Assembly (NCBI RefSeq): GCF_010894455.1
Contig: NZ_JAAIXY010000002.1
Coordinates: 186,001 to 250,000, forward strand
Length of the DNA: 64,000 nt
Origin: Myxococcus eversor
GTDB taxonomy: Bacteria > Myxococcota > Myxococcia > Myxococcales > Myxococcaceae
Direction of reading: 5' to 3'
The notes under the pieces are model-generated. The model did not search any database. It was not told the DNA's origin and saw only the letters and a list, made by a program, of their open reading frames with translations. How positions within the stretch are numbered: the first letter of the stretch is position 1; each line of letters opens with the position of its first letter. The position numbers were made by a program, and so were the translations under genes. Positions 8,443 through 18,204 of this stretch are shown piece by piece.

Positions 8443-9407
8443 GACGCCCGCGCCTTCCCGCGCCGCCGCTGCCCTGCGCGCGGCGAACGTGACTCCTGTT
8501 TCCCGACCACCACCCCACCTCCCGACAACAACGCGCGCTCGCGCTGGATGAGCTCCGCCAGGAAGTCCAACACCGCCCGCACCCGCGCGTTCTGCTGCAG
8601 GTCCGCGTGGACCACCAGCCAGATGTCACGCCGCAGCGCCACCACCGGCGGCAACACCCGCCGCAAGCCTGGCGTCTGGTCCCCCTGCAGACACGGCATC
8701 AACCCCAGCCCCAGTCCCCCCACCGTCGCCGCCATCACCGACAGCAATGAGTTGCACCGCACCGCCACCCGCGCGGACGCCCCCTCCGACTCCAACCACC
8801 GCGCCTCCGGCCACTTCGCGGCCGCCCCCGTGTACCCAATCACGTCATGCCCCGCGAACCCCGTCGCCGGGTCCGCCAACCCCCGACGCGCGACATATGC
8901 CTCCGACGCATAGAGCGAAATCGCGATGTCCCCCACCTTGCGCGCCACCAGCGACGCCTCGCTCGGCCGCGTCAGCCGCACCGCCACGTCCGCCTCGCGC
9001 CGCCTCAAGTCGAGCGCCCCGTAGTCCGTGAGGAACCGCACCTCGATGCCCGGATGCCGCTCGCGGAACGGCGCGAAGCGCGGCAACAACGTGTTCACCG
9101 CGAAGGCCTCCGTCGTCGTCACCCGCACCACCCCCTCCAGCCGCGCGTCCTCCCCACCCGCCCGACGCTCCACCGCGAGCATCGCGCCCTCCATCTCCTC
9201 CGCCGCCCCCTGGATGCCCCGCGCCGCCGCCGTCGGGACGAGCCGCCCCGGCGTCCGCTCGAACAGACGCGCCCCCAAGGTCTCCTCCAACACCGCGAGC
9301 CTGCGCCCCACCGTCGTCGCATCCACCTTCAACGCCCGCGCCGCGCCCGCGAGCGTCCCCTCTCGCGACACCGCCAGGAAGTACCGCAGGTCATTCCAGT
9401 CCAACAT
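8439..9407 (-). CDS. LysR-family transcriptional regulator
   Basis: A 322-residue protein. The start at 9407 gives the classic LysR N-terminus, MLDWNDLRYFLAVSREGTLA, with helix-turn-helix AARALKVDATTVGRRLAVLE at about residues 22-41; the open frame upstream is discarded. Residues about 90-290 form the periplasmic-binding-like effector domain, including GVVRVTTTEAFAVNTLLPRF and the LTDYGALDLRRREADVAVR signature typical of the family. It overlaps the AEC permease gene by ATGA, an unusual arrangement because LysR genes are usually divergent from their targets. It probably controls its own operon; a nearby palindrome is a candidate site. Confidence 0.9.
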   Translation of the reverse strand: MLDWNDLRYFLAVSREGTLAGAARALKVDATTVGRRLAVLEETLGARLFERTPGRLVPTAAARGIQGAAEEMEGAMLAVERRAGGEDARLEGVVRVTTTEAFAVNTLLPRFAPFRERHPGIEVRFLTDYGALDLRRREADVAVRLTRPSEASLVARKVGDIAISLYASEAYVARRGLADPATGFAGHDVIGYTGAAAKWPEARWLESEGASARVAVRCNSLLSVMAATVGGLGLGLMPCLQGDQTPGLRRVLPPVVALRRDIWLVVHADLQQNARVRAVLDFLAELIQRERALLSGGGVVVGKQESRSPRAGQRRRGKARAS

Positions 9408-9413
9408 GGTGCC

Positions 9414-9427
9414 CTGCAATCTCGCAG
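9414..9427. promoter_or_regulatory. Candidate LysR operator palindrome
   Basis: CTGCAATCTCGCAG is a perfect CTGC-N6-GCAG inverted repeat lying 7 bases before the lysR-type start codon and 121 bp before the divergent lipoprotein start at 9548. Its T-N10-A geometry is close to the LysR T-N11-A consensus. The position suits autoregulation by blocking initiation. The assignment is inference from location; the arms are only 4 bp. Confidence 0.3.
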
Positions 9428-9547
9428 CCCCTCCCTGCAACCTCCAGCATTTCCGCAGGACCCCACCTGGCGCATTCATGGCGTCACCGGAAAGCGGGCC
9501 ACAAGACGCGTCCCGCTCCGAAGTCACCCACGTCAGGGAGTCCCGCC

Positions 9548-10135
9548 ATGCGCAGCCTCGTCCTCGCCCTCGTCACCCTCTTCGTCGCCGCGTGCGGCGG
9601 AGCGAAGTCCCACGTCCGTCCCCAGGACCTCGCCGGCACCTGGGACAGCGCCGCCTGTGAGACCGTCCCCAACGGGGATGGCACCAGCAACTACCTCCAG
9701 CGCCACTTCCAGCTCACCGAGTCCGCCTGGACGCTCCACCTGGACGTCTTCGGCGACGCGGGCTGCCAGATGAAGCTGTTCACCGCGCGCGTCGTCGGCC
9801 CCTACAGCCTGGGACAGGACTCGGAGAAGGTGTCGGGCGCCACCGAGGGCAACTTCGCCTTCGGCGAGCGCTACCTCACCGCGCACGTGCAACCGCTGGC
9901 GGACGTCTTCACCCAGACAGGCTGCGGCACCGGCGCGTGGACGGTGGGCGTGGAGCAGTCCGTCCCTGGCGCGTGCCTCACCTTCAAGCTCCTGGCCTCC
10001 TGCGGCACCGACCACGACGTGGTGAAGGTGGAGGGCAGCCAGCTCTTCTTCGGCCAGCGCCCCGCCGACAACGACATGTGCGCCCCGGCGAAGCGGCCTC
10101 AAACCCTGGCTTCCCACCCCGTCGTCAAGCACTGA
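9548..10135 (+). CDS. Lipoprotein, possibly APCDD1-like domain
   Basis: A 195-residue lipoprotein: MRSLVLALVTLFVAAC gives a lipobox Cys at residue 16. The mature part begins with LAGTWDSAACET, then LQRHFQLTESAWTLHLDVFG, DAGCQMKL and a GPYSLG turn. This order (G-x-W-x-S-x-x-C-E, aromatic strand, D-x-x-C, G-x-Y-x-L-G) recalls the APCDD1-type beta-barrel domain found in some secreted proteins. I recall that pattern but could not verify it. Five further Cys residues suggest disulfides. It is divergent from the LysR gene and lies upstream of the sigma54 activator on the same strand. Confidence 0.7.
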   Translation: MRSLVLALVTLFVAACGGAKSHVRPQDLAGTWDSAACETVPNGDGTSNYLQRHFQLTESAWTLHLDVFGDAGCQMKLFTARVVGPYSLGQDSEKVSGATEGNFAFGERYLTAHVQPLADVFTQTGCGTGAWTVGVEQSVPGACLTFKLLASCGTDHDVVKVEGSQLFFGQRPADNDMCAPAKRPQTLASHPVVKH

Positions 10136-10201
10136 AGCGCGTCGGCCTGGCTTGGGGTGCGCCGTGGCTGCCATCCGGCGATGACGGCGCCCCTGGCTGA
10201 T

Positions 10202-12103
10202 ATGGGAGACTCTTCCGGGCCAGACATGTCGACCCCCGACTCCCTAGAAACGCTGGATGCACGCTCGTCCAGGTCCACTCCCGGACCTGACGACGCGGAC
10301 CGTCGCTACCTGCTGGTCATCGACGGCAGCTCCTCTTCCCTGTGTCCCCTCCCCCAGGAGGGCGAGGTCCTCATCGGCCGGGCCGCCACCGCGGACGTGC
10401 GGGTGCAGGACGCCTCGGTGAGTCGACACCATGCGCGGGTGATGGTGACGGCGGAGTCCGCCCGCATCGCGGACCAGGACAGCCACAACGGCGTCAAGGT
10501 CAACGGCCTCAAGGTCGAGGGCGCCCACCCCCTGCGCACCGGTGACGTCGTGACACTCGGCGACGTCGTCCTCGTGTTCCATGGCGGGACACGCTCCTCG
10601 CGTCCGCTGCTGGATGCCAATGCCTTGCGCAACCGGCTGGGTGAGGAGTTGGAGCGCGTCCTCGACTACGAGCGCAGTGTCAGCGTGGTGGCCCTGGAGC
10701 TGGGGCCCTCCACGGTGGCGCCCCCTGAGCTGCACCGCGCGGCGAGCGGCGCCTTGCGCGGCATGGACGTGCTCGCGCGGGAGGCCCCCAACCTCCTCGT
10801 CGCCATGCTCCCGGAGCTGCTGCGCGACGAGGTGGAGCCCTTCGTCCAGCACCTCCTCGAGGCCCTGCTGCCCCTCGCACCCGGCCTGCGCGTCGGCGTG
10901 GCGACCGCGCCCCAGGACGGCCTGGACGCGGAGGCGCTCGTCTCCACCGCGCGCGCCGCCGCGCTCACCGCGCCCGTGGGCGGCCTGAGCTTGAGCGGGC
11001 CCCGTCTCTACAGGTTGGAGCTGGGCGAGCGCGCCGTGGTGGTGGCCGACACCGCCATGGTGCGCACCTTCGAGCTGCTGCGGCGCCTGGCGGCCAGTCC
11101 CCTCACCGTGCTCATCCAGGGTGAGACGGGCTCCGGCAAGGAGAACGCCGCATGGGCCATCCACCACTGGTCTCCTCGCGCGGACAAGCCCTTCGTCGCC
11201 TTCAACTGCGCGACGCTCCAGGAGTCCCTCGCGGAGAGCACGCTGTTCGGCCACGAGAAGGGCTCGTTCACCGGAGCCACCACGACGCGCGCGGGGCTGT
11301 TCGAACAGGCCGGCGGTGGCACCCTCTTCCTCGACGAGGTCGCCGAGCTCTCCCTCCCGGTGCAGGCCAAGCTGCTGCGCGCGCTGGACCAGAAGGTCAT
11401 CACCCGCGTGGGGGACTCGCGCGAGCGCCCCGTCGACGTGCGCATCGTCGCCGCCACCCACCGGCGCCTCTCCGAGGAGGTGAAGGCCGGCCACTTCCGC
11501 GAGGACCTCTACTTCCGACTGTCCACCGCCGTGGCCCTGCTGCCTCCGCTCCGGGAGCGTCCTCGCGAGCTGCCCCTGCTCGCGAGCACCTTCCTCGCCG
11601 AAGCCTGTGCGCGCTTGAACCGGCCCGCCCTGGAGCTGTCCGCCGCCGCCATGGGACTGCTGCGCGGCCACCGCTGGCCCGGCAACGTGCGCGAGCTGAA
11701 GAACGCCATGGAGTTCACCGCGGCCACCGCGCACGGGCCCATCGTCGACCCCTCGTGCCTGCCCGAGTCGCTCCGAGGCCAGGACACGCCCGCTCCCGAA
11801 GCCTCCGCGCCCATCTCCGAAGTCTCCACGCCCTCCATCGAAGCCTCCACACACTCCGCCGAAGCGGACGCGCCTCGCACCGAGCCCACGCACGAAGAGC
11901 GGAGTGCCTCGCGAGCTCCCCGCCAGCGCCTCGCCGATGAGCTGCGAGCGCTGGAGCGGCAGCGCATGGTGGAGGCCTTGGAGGAGACCTCGGGAGTCCA
12001 GGCGCGCGCGGCGCGACTCATCGGCATGCCAATGCGCACCTTCGCGCTCAAATACAAACAATATGGGCTCGCGACCTCGCGCCACCGGGAGCCTCCCGGA
12101 TGA
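10202..12103 (+). CDS. FHA-domain sigma54-dependent transcriptional activator
   Basis: About 634 residues. Domains in order: FHA phosphothreonine-binding domain (about residues 38-120; [20 protein letters not shown]); a GGDEF-like degenerate region (about 135-275) lacking the GGDEF residues; a sigma54-interacting AAA+ domain with Walker A GETGSGKE near 307, GSFTGA (the GAFTGA loop variant) near 354 and RWPGNVREL; a Ser/Thr/Pro/Glu linker; and a Fis-type helix-turn-helix at the C-terminus. It should activate sigma54 promoters when its FHA domain binds a phosphorylated partner. The stop overlaps the ATG of the adjacent kinase as ATGA, making that kinase the obvious partner. Start is uncertain: in-frame ATGs at 10181 and 10226 are alternatives. 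Confidence 0.9.
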   Translation: MGDSSGPDMSTPDSLETLDARSSRSTPGPDDADRRYLLVIDGSSSSLCPLPQEGEVLIGRAATADVRVQDASVSRHHARVMVTAESARIADQDSHNGVKVNGLKVEGAHPLRTGDVVTLGDVVLVFHGGTRSSRPLLDANALRNRLGEELERVLDYERSVSVVALELGPSTVAPPELHRAASGALRGMDVLAREAPNLLVAMLPELLRDEVEPFVQHLLEALLPLAPGLRVGVATAPQDGLDAEALVSTARAAALTAPVGGLSLSGPRLYRLELGERAVVVADTAMVRTFELLRRLAASPLTVLIQGETGSGKENAAWAIHHWSPRADKPFVAFNCATLQESLAESTLFGHEKGSFTGATTTRAGLFEQAGGGTLFLDEVAELSLPVQAKLLRALDQKVITRVGDSRERPVDVRIVAATHRRLSEEVKAGHFREDLYFRLSTAVALLPPLRERPRELPLLASTFLAEACARLNRPALELSAAAMGLLRGHRWPGNVRELKNAMEFTAATAHGPIVDPSCLPESLRGQDTPAPEASAPISEVSTPSIEASTHSAEADAPRTEPTHEERSASRAPRQRLADELRALERQRMVEALEETSGVQARAARLIGMPMRTFALKYKQYGLATSRHREPPG

Positions 12104-15100
12104 ACGCGCAGGCCCCGACGTCGTGGCAGCCTCCCACCGACTTCGAGGAGTACCACCTGCTGGAGCCCCTGGGCCGGGGAGCGATGGGCGAGGTCTTCCT
12201 CGCGAGGGACTCGCGGTTGGACCGGCTCGTCGCGGTGAAGTTCATCGCCGGCGTGGCGCCGCAGGAGGGACAGCGTGAGCGCTTCTGGAACGAGGCCCGC
12301 GCCATCGCCCGCGTGCAGCACCCCAACGTGGTGGGCATCCATCGCGTGGGCGAGGTGCTGCGCCGTCCCTATCTGATTTCGGAGTTCGTGCGCGGAGAGA
12401 GCCTGGACCGGCTGCCGCTGCCCCAGCACTGGACGCAAGCGCTCACACTGGGCATCGGCCTCGCGCGAGGCCTTGCGGCGGCGCATCGCAGGGACGTCGT
12501 CCATCGAGACCTCAAACCCGCCAACGTGATGAAGACGGTGGAGGGCGACGTCAAGCTGCTCGACTTCGGCGTGGCCAAGCTCATCGACGCGGCGGGCGGC
12601 CCGTCCGAGCCGGCACGCACCCAGCTCTCGCTCGCTCGGCTCGACGCCTCCCCTTCCATCGAGCCGGAGCTCTCGCGAACCATCACCGTGTCACCTCCCG
12701 CGAGCCCTCCTCCCGCGACGCCCTCCGCGCTCCCCGCATTCGTGACAGGCCTGGTCGGCACGCCGAGCTACATGGCGCCGGAAATCTGGCGGGGCCAGCC
12801 CGCGACACTTCGCAGCGACGTCTACTCGTTCGGCGTCATGCTGTATGAGCTGTGCACCGGCACACCGCCCTACCGGGGGGACTCCGTATCGGAGCTGCGC
12901 GAGGCCGTGCTCCAAGGCGGGTTCTCGCCGCTGACGCGCGCGCTGCCACAGGTGGACCCGGCCTTCGCCACCATCATCGACCGCTGTCTGTCCCTGGAGC
13001 CCTCTGCGCGCTTCGCCTCCGCGGAGCTGCTGCGCGAGGCCCTGGAAGCCCTGCGCGAGGGCACTGGTGAACCCGCGCCCGCGAACGAGCGGCCCTACCC
13101 CGGCCTGCATGCCTTCGGCGCGGAGGACCGCGCGACCTTCTCCGGCCGTGGGTCGGAGATTCGCGCGCTGGTGGACAGGCTGCGCTCCCAGCCCTTCGTC
13201 CTCGTGGCCGGAGACTCCGGCGTCGGCAAGTCATCGCTGTGCCGCGCGGGCGTCCTGCCCCGGGTGGCCCAGGGCGCGCTGGGCCCTGGCGCGTGGACGA
13301 CGTGTGAGCTGGTGCCCGGACGCCATCCCCTGGTGGCGCTCGCGGCGACGCTGGCACCGCTCCTCGGCGAGAGCGAAGCGACGCTCCTCGGCGAGCTGCG
13401 GGACGCCCCCGAAAACCTGGGACGCCGCCTGCGCACGAGCCCCAGGGCCGTGCTCCTCCACGTCGACCAGCTCGAGGAGCTCCTCACGCTCGCTGCGCCC
13501 GAGGATGCCCAGCGCTTCGCGCTCGCGCTGGAGTCCCTGACGGAAGGCGGGCCCCGGCTGCGGGTGCTCGCCACGGCGCGCGGCGACTTCCTCGCGAGAC
13601 TGGCCTCGCTGCCGGGGCTGCGCGACGCGCTCGACACGGGGGGCCTGTACCTCCTCCAGCGTCCCACCGAGGCGGGACTGACGGAGGCCGTCGTGGCCCC
13701 CGCGCGGGCCCACGGATTCACCTTCGAGTCACCCGCGCTCGTGGACACCCTGGTGTCCGCCGGAAGTGGAGAGGGTGGACTGCCACTGCTCCAGTTCGCG
13801 CTCGCGCAGCTCTGGGAGCGCAGGGACAAGGAGCGCCGGGTGATTGCCGCCTCGGCCCTCGAGTCCCTCGGTGGAGTCCACGGCGCTCTGGCGCGACATG
13901 CCGATGGCGTGCTGGCCACCCTGGCTCCAGCGGAGCGAGGCGCCGCGCGGCACCTCCTCTCGCGGCTGGTGACGGCGGAGGGGACTCGGGCCCAGCGCAC
14001 CCGCGAGGAGCTGGTGGGCATTCCAGGCGCGGAGTCCGACCCGGCCCGCGCTGCGCTGGAAGCCCTGGTGCGAGGCCGGCTCGTGGTGGCACGCGAGGCG
14101 GTGAGTGAAGACGCGGAGACGGGCACATATGAGCTGGCACACGAGGCCCTGCTGGTGGGCTGGGACACGCTGCGCGGCTGGCTCGCGGGCGACGAAGGGT
14201 TGCGCGTCCTGCGCCAGCGCCTGGAGCGGGCCTGCGCGGAGTGGCGACGCCTGGGTCGCGCCGTGGACCTGCTGTGGTCCGGCCGACAACTCGTGGAGGC
14301 CGCGAGCCTCCCGCTCGAAGCGCTGAGCGAAGACGAGCGCGCCTTCCTCCAGTCCTCGCGCCGCGTGGCGACACGCAAGCGGCTGGGACGCATCGCCGCG
14401 GTGCTCTCCCTGCCGCTCGTCACGGTCGCCGTGTACGGAGGGCTCCAGCTCCAGACCTTGCGCACGCGCGAGCGCGACAGCGCCCAGGCCGTGAGCGAGG
14501 CGCGCGCGTCCGTTGAACAGGCGCGCGAGGAGAACACGCGACTGGAGGCCCTGCGCCGCGCGGCCTTCGCCGCCTTCGACACCGCCCAGAAGGTGGAGGG
14601 AGAAGCCACCTGGACCCGGGCGCTCGCGGCGGCCGAGCGCGTCGACACCGCCTGGCGGGCCGCGGGCAACACGCTCGACACCGCGTTGCAGAAGGACCCA
14701 CGCCACGCGGACGTGCGCCACCTGCTGGCGGAGGTCCTCTTCGAGCGCATCCTCCTGGCCGAGCGGCTGCGCAGACCCGCTCTGCACCGCGAGCTCGTCC
14801 AGCGCCTGGCGCTCGTCGACGACACGCGCGACTTCCAGCGGCGGCTGGAGGCCCCCGCGCGCTTGGATTTGGAGACCGAGCCTCCCGGCGCCCGCGTGCG
14901 CGTCGAGCGGGCCGTCGAGGACGCGGGCCGGCTGAGCTGGTCCACCCCGATGAATCTCGGAACCACCCCGCTGCGCGGTGCGTTCCTGCCGCCGGGCTCC
15001 TATCGCCTCACCTTCGTGAGAGCGGACCGCCCCGCCGTCCTCTACCCGGTGCTGCTGGAGCGAGGCGAACCCCACGCGGTCCGACTCCAGCTCCCCGCGT

Positions 15101-15927
15101 CCGTCCCCAAGGGCTTCGTGTACATCCCGCCGGGGCGCTTCCTCTATGGCAGCCCCGACGACGAGGTCATCCGCCGCAACGCCATGCGCGCCCAACCCCT
15201 GCACACGCTCACCACCGGGGGCTATCTCGTCGCGCGCACCGAAGTCACCCATGGCGAGTACCTCGACTTCCTGCGCACGCTGTCACCCCGGGAGCGCGCC
15301 GAGCGCCGTCCCCACGGCGGCAACTACTTCGGCGACATCTCGCTCGTCGAAGTGGAGGCGGGCCAGTGGGAGTTCCAGCTCGCGCGCAAGGGGCACCTCT
15401 ACCGCGCCCGCGAGGGCGAGAAGCTGCGCTACCTGGAGCGCGAGCACCGCGCCGTCCAGGACTGGCTGCGCCTGCCCGTGTCCGGAATCTCCTGGGAGGA
15501 TGCCGTGGCCTACGTCACCTGGCTGAACGACACCGGCCGCGTGCCGGGCGCCCGCCTGTGCGACGAGCGCGAATGGGAGCGCGCCGCCCGGGGCGCGGAC
15601 GGACGCAGCTACCCTCACGGCGAGCGGCTGGAGCCGGACGACGCCAACTTCGACGCCACCTATGGCCGCAAGTCGCTGGCCTTCGGTCCGGACGAGGTGG
15701 GCTCGCACCCCGCCTCCGACAGCCCCTTCGGCCTGGCGGACTTCACTGGCAACGTGTGGGAGTGGATGCGCTCGGTGTCCTCACCCGACCAGCCCACCTA
15801 CGGCGGCGGCTGCTTCTACCAGGACATGTTCACCGCCCGCAGCCTCAACCACGGCGACGGCGAGCCCCGCTTCCGCATCCCCTTCATCGGGCTGCGTGTC
15901 TGTGCGTCACCGCCCGCCATCCATTGA
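12100..15927 (+). CDS. Ser/Thr kinase - NTPase (nSTAND) - TM - PEGA - FGE-sulfatase-like protein
   Basis: A 1275-residue mosaic. Residues 18-320 are a Hanks-type kinase: GRGAMG loop (25-30), Lys47 in [13 protein letters not shown] at 135-142, DFG at 155-157, APE near 226. About 50 Pro/Ser/Thr-rich residues are inserted between DFG and APE. Residues 330-750 are a STAND-type NTPase with Walker [10 protein letters not shown] (371-379) and Walker [12 protein letters not shown] (451-461). A membrane helix lies near 763-783, then a coiled coil, a PEGA-like strand region (about 925-995) and an FGE-sulfatase-like domain (about 1000-1270, ending FIGLRVCAS). The kinase is thus cytoplasmic and the FGE-like domain extracytoplasmic. 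FGE catalysis needs a paired Cys motif; only GGGC near 1234 is seen there. Coupled by ATGA to the FHA-sigma54 activator. Confidence 0.92.
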   Translation: MNAQAPTSWQPPTDFEEYHLLEPLGRGAMGEVFLARDSRLDRLVAVKFIAGVAPQEGQRERFWNEARAIARVQHPNVVGIHRVGEVLRRPYLISEFVRGESLDRLPLPQHWTQALTLGIGLARGLAAAHRRDVVHRDLKPANVMKTVEGDVKLLDFGVAKLIDAAGGPSEPARTQLSLARLDASPSIEPELSRTITVSPPASPPPATPSALPAFVTGLVGTPSYMAPEIWRGQPATLRSDVYSFGVMLYELCTGTPPYRGDSVSELREAVLQGGFSPLTRALPQVDPAFATIIDRCLSLEPSARFASAELLREALEALREGTGEPAPANERPYPGLHAFGAEDRATFSGRGSEIRALVDRLRSQPFVLVAGDSGVGKSSLCRAGVLPRVAQGALGPGAWTTCELVPGRHPLVALAATLAPLLGESEATLLGELRDAPENLGRRLRTSPRAVLLHVDQLEELLTLAAPEDAQRFALALESLTEGGPRLRVLATARGDFLARLASLPGLRDALDTGGLYLLQRPTEAGLTEAVVAPARAHGFTFESPALVDTLVSAGSGEGGLPLLQFALAQLWERRDKERRVIAASALESLGGVHGALARHADGVLATLAPAERGAARHLLSRLVTAEGTRAQRTREELVGIPGAESDPARAALEALVRGRLVVAREAVSEDAETGTYELAHEALLVGWDTLRGWLAGDEGLRVLRQRLERACAEWRRLGRAVDLLWSGRQLVEAASLPLEALSEDERAFLQSSRRVATRKRLGRIAAVLSLPLVTVAVYGGLQLQTLRTRERDSAQAVSEARASVEQAREENTRLEALRRAAFAAFDTAQKVEGEATWTRALAAAERVDTAWRAAGNTLDTALQKDPRHADVRHLLAEVLFERILLAERLRRPALHRELVQRLALVDDTRDFQRRLEAPARLDLETEPPGARVRVERAVEDAGRLSWSTPMNLGTTPLRGAFLPPGSYRLTFVRADRPAVLYPVLLERGEPHAVRLQLPASVPKGFVYIPPGRFLYGSPDDEVIRRNAMRAQPLHTLTTGGYLVARTEVTHGEYLDFLRTLSPRERAERRPHGGNYFGDISLVEVEAGQWEFQLARKGHLYRAREGEKLRYLEREHRAVQDWLRLPVSGISWEDAVAYVTWLNDTGRVPGARLCDEREWERAARGADGRSYPHGERLEPDDANFDATYGRKSLAFGPDEVGSHPASDSPFGLADFTGNVWEWMRSVSSPDQPTYGGGCFYQDMFTARSLNHGDGEPRFRIPFIGLRVCASPPAIH

Positions 15928-16003
15928 GCCGTGAGCCGTTGGCAGGCTTCCTGCTTTACGTCGAGGAGCACGGCACTCGAGCCACACACGGGAGCAACGC
16001 ACG

Positions 16004-17740
16004 ATGCGATGGATGAGAGGCCCCTGCCTGGGGGCATGGATGTGTTTGTCCGCGGGACTGTCCGCCACCGGGGCGTTGGCGGATGAGCCGCCCGCGCAGA
16101 GCGGTCAGGGGACGAAGCTGCACGGCGCGGCCGTCTTCGATGAAAACCACGTCAACGTCCTCTTCACCACGTCACCGCGTGCCTCCTGCATGAGTACGGG
16201 GTTGAGCCAGGGAGGACTCGTCGGCAGCAAGCGCACCGGTTCGGGCCTGTGTGGCCCGCTGAACTACGTGGGCTACGAATTCACCGCGGAGGGAACCCCC
16301 GAGCGGAAGTTCAGGATTGTCTCGGCGGCCCCTCACGCGAGCATCTACGAGACGTGCCGGAACATTGGCCTTCCCAACCCGCCGCCCCCGGTCATGGGGA
16401 CCACCTGGGAGTACGAGGTGACGTGGTCCACCCCGCTCACCCAACCCCAGCCGCTGTGCCCCGCCAACAACGTCGCGCTGGCGGTTCCGCTCCGCTGGGT
16501 CCAGGACTCCGTGCTCCAGCCCTGGCGACTGGTCTACACCACGGACTCCTTCACGTTCGCCTGCGTGCCCAAGCACGTCTCGGCCTGCGAGTTCGAGGAC
16601 GGTGGCGTCATCGCCAAGTGCGTCGACTGGGGCTATCCACCCTGGCACTCCACGGCGCGGACCCTCACGGGCCAGGTGCTCAGCGGCACCACCGTCGCGG
16701 GCTACCCGCTCACGGGCACCAACACGGAGGCCGTGAGCTTCCACCAGACGTGCCTGCGCATGGCCACGGCCGACTACTGCGGCGTGGGCCACAGCAACAC
16801 CGTGGATGACACCCCCATCGCGTTCCACGACACGAAGTACGCGCCCCTGACCTCCGCGGGAGGTGTCATCCCCCAGCTCTCGGGCGCGGCGGTCCAGGAC
16901 CATTACTTCGAAGCCGCGTGGGTGGACTGCACCCAGGACAAGACGGACTCGAACCCCGCTCCCGCGTGCCGGCCCACCCTCGGGGGTTCGCCGAACAACG
17001 GCCTCATCCCGCCGCGTTATGGCGCGCTGTGCTTGAGCAAGCGACGCTGGGCCAGCTTTCCGCTCGCGGGGAGCTGCTTCGACCCGCAAGGCCTGACATT
17101 GGAACCCTCCAACCGCGACTTCGCTCCGAAGTTCTGCGAGGACTACACGGAGGAGGAGCTGGAGGCTCGCGGCGCCCGGTTCTTCTCCTTCTCGCGCTTC
17201 CTCGACACGGGCCTGTACCAGTTCCGCCACGACGCTTCGCCCGACCGGGCCGTCACCACCACCGCCTACTTCCCTCCACAGCAGCTCCCCAAGCATCCCA
17301 ACCTGGTGGCACCGAATACGGCGGTGCTCGGCGCATCCTCCGGCTACGCGATGTTCCGCTTCGAGGGGGCCCTGCTCAGCAAGAAGATTGCCCCCGCCCT
17401 GCGCGCGAAGCTGGGACTCAAGGGCCTCTACCGCTGCGCCCGGGTGGACTCCTCCGGGCAGAAGCACTTCCTCACCACCACCATCCCCGACGGCTCCACC
17501 ACCGGGGACCCGAGTGACGCCTGCCCCGCCACCCTCGGCTGGTGGCTCGACGTGCCCGCGCAGGGCACCGCGCTGGATGCACTGGAGGGCTATGTCTCCC
17601 CCGTGGACGCGGGCGTCACGGGGACCCCCTTGAGCCTGTGGCAAGACGACGACAACCACTTCATCACCACCACCACGTCACCGGGCATCGGCTGGACCGA
17701 GCTCCAACCGCCCCTCGGCTACATCCCCGGCAATCCCTGA
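16004..17740 (+). CDS. Secreted ADYC-domain protein
   Basis: A 578-residue exported protein with a signal peptide ending near GALA-DEPPA; GGGAG lies 9 bases before the ATG. It contains the ADYC motif (ATADYCGVGHSNT, near residue 260) that names a domain family I recall from myxobacteria and relatives. The N-terminal two thirds are Cys- and Trp-rich, pointing to disulfides. The C-terminal part has two similar units ending in F-x-T-T-T (KHFLTTTIPDG, then NHFITTTTS), resembling DUF5648-type repeats seen in secreted proteins. Function is unknown. It lies 76 bp after the kinase mosaic gene and may be co-transcribed with it. Confidence 0.75.
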   Translation: MRWMRGPCLGAWMCLSAGLSATGALADEPPAQSGQGTKLHGAAVFDENHVNVLFTTSPRASCMSTGLSQGGLVGSKRTGSGLCGPLNYVGYEFTAEGTPERKFRIVSAAPHASIYETCRNIGLPNPPPPVMGTTWEYEVTWSTPLTQPQPLCPANNVALAVPLRWVQDSVLQPWRLVYTTDSFTFACVPKHVSACEFEDGGVIAKCVDWGYPPWHSTARTLTGQVLSGTTVAGYPLTGTNTEAVSFHQTCLRMATADYCGVGHSNTVDDTPIAFHDTKYAPLTSAGGVIPQLSGAAVQDHYFEAAWVDCTQDKTDSNPAPACRPTLGGSPNNGLIPPRYGALCLSKRRWASFPLAGSCFDPQGLTLEPSNRDFAPKFCEDYTEEELEARGARFFSFSRFLDTGLYQFRHDASPDRAVTTTAYFPPQQLPKHPNLVAPNTAVLGASSGYAMFRFEGALLSKKIAPALRAKLGLKGLYRCARVDSSGQKHFLTTTIPDGSTTGDPSDACPATLGWWLDVPAQGTALDALEGYVSPVDAGVTGTPLSLWQDDDNHFITTTTSPGIGWTELQPPLGYIPGNP

Positions 17741-18204
17741 CGTCCGCTCGAAGCCTCGTGTGTCATCCGCGCCCCCGTCTTCGTCCCCTCGCTCGGGGAT
17801 GGAGGCGGGGCCGGACCTTGCAACACTTGCATGGCGTGCAACTCCCGCTGGCCCTCCCGGAGCACCCATGCTGCAAGTCCTGCGGGGTGCCCGAGGGCGT
17901 TCGCGCCAGACGTACCCTGGCACCCGGGGAGCGCTTCACCGTCGCGGGCACCGCCTGGCTCCGCACTCACCGCTCGAACCCCAGGGCCCCGGACGCGTTT
18001 TCAGGCGCGGCCCGAGGTCCTCGTCAGTCGCGGGCAAATGCTCGGAACCCAAAGCAAGACATCGACTCTCGGGACTCCGTCGTCCTCCCCACGTGCGGCT
18101 TGGAGCGAGCGACACGCTGACGCATGCTCGCGCGCAGCCATGGCCTCTCGATTCGTCTTCCGGTGCCCCTCGCGTCTCCTCGCGGCCACGATGGGAGGGC
18201 GACC
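17741..18204. other. 464-bp intergenic region with clustered TTGCA/TGCAA motifs
   Basis: No convincing gene is visible between the ADYC gene and the MFS gene. The stretch holds TTGCAA at 17818-17823, the palindrome TTGCATGGCGTGCAA at 17827-17841 and TGCAAG at 17872-17877. This is compatible with a regulator-binding region serving the MFS gene. Frames here translate to Cys-containing peptides but lack a start, ribosome-binding site and family resemblance. Confidence 0.35.

Noticed and set aside
13095..14966. Long reverse-strand frame over the kinase mosaic
   Set aside because: Ser/Arg/Thr-rich low-complexity translation without motifs, antisense to a protein with clear domains; a shadow frame.
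15100..15927. Active formylglycine-generating enzyme
   Set aside because: The paired catalytic Cys residues are not seen, no sulfatase gene is near, and the domain is fused to a kinase; a sensor role is preferred.
17831..18120. Cys-containing frames (CNTCMAC, HPCCKSC) in the long gap
   Set aside because: No start codon with a ribosome-binding site, the Cys groups are in different frames, and the rest is Arg/Pro-rich.
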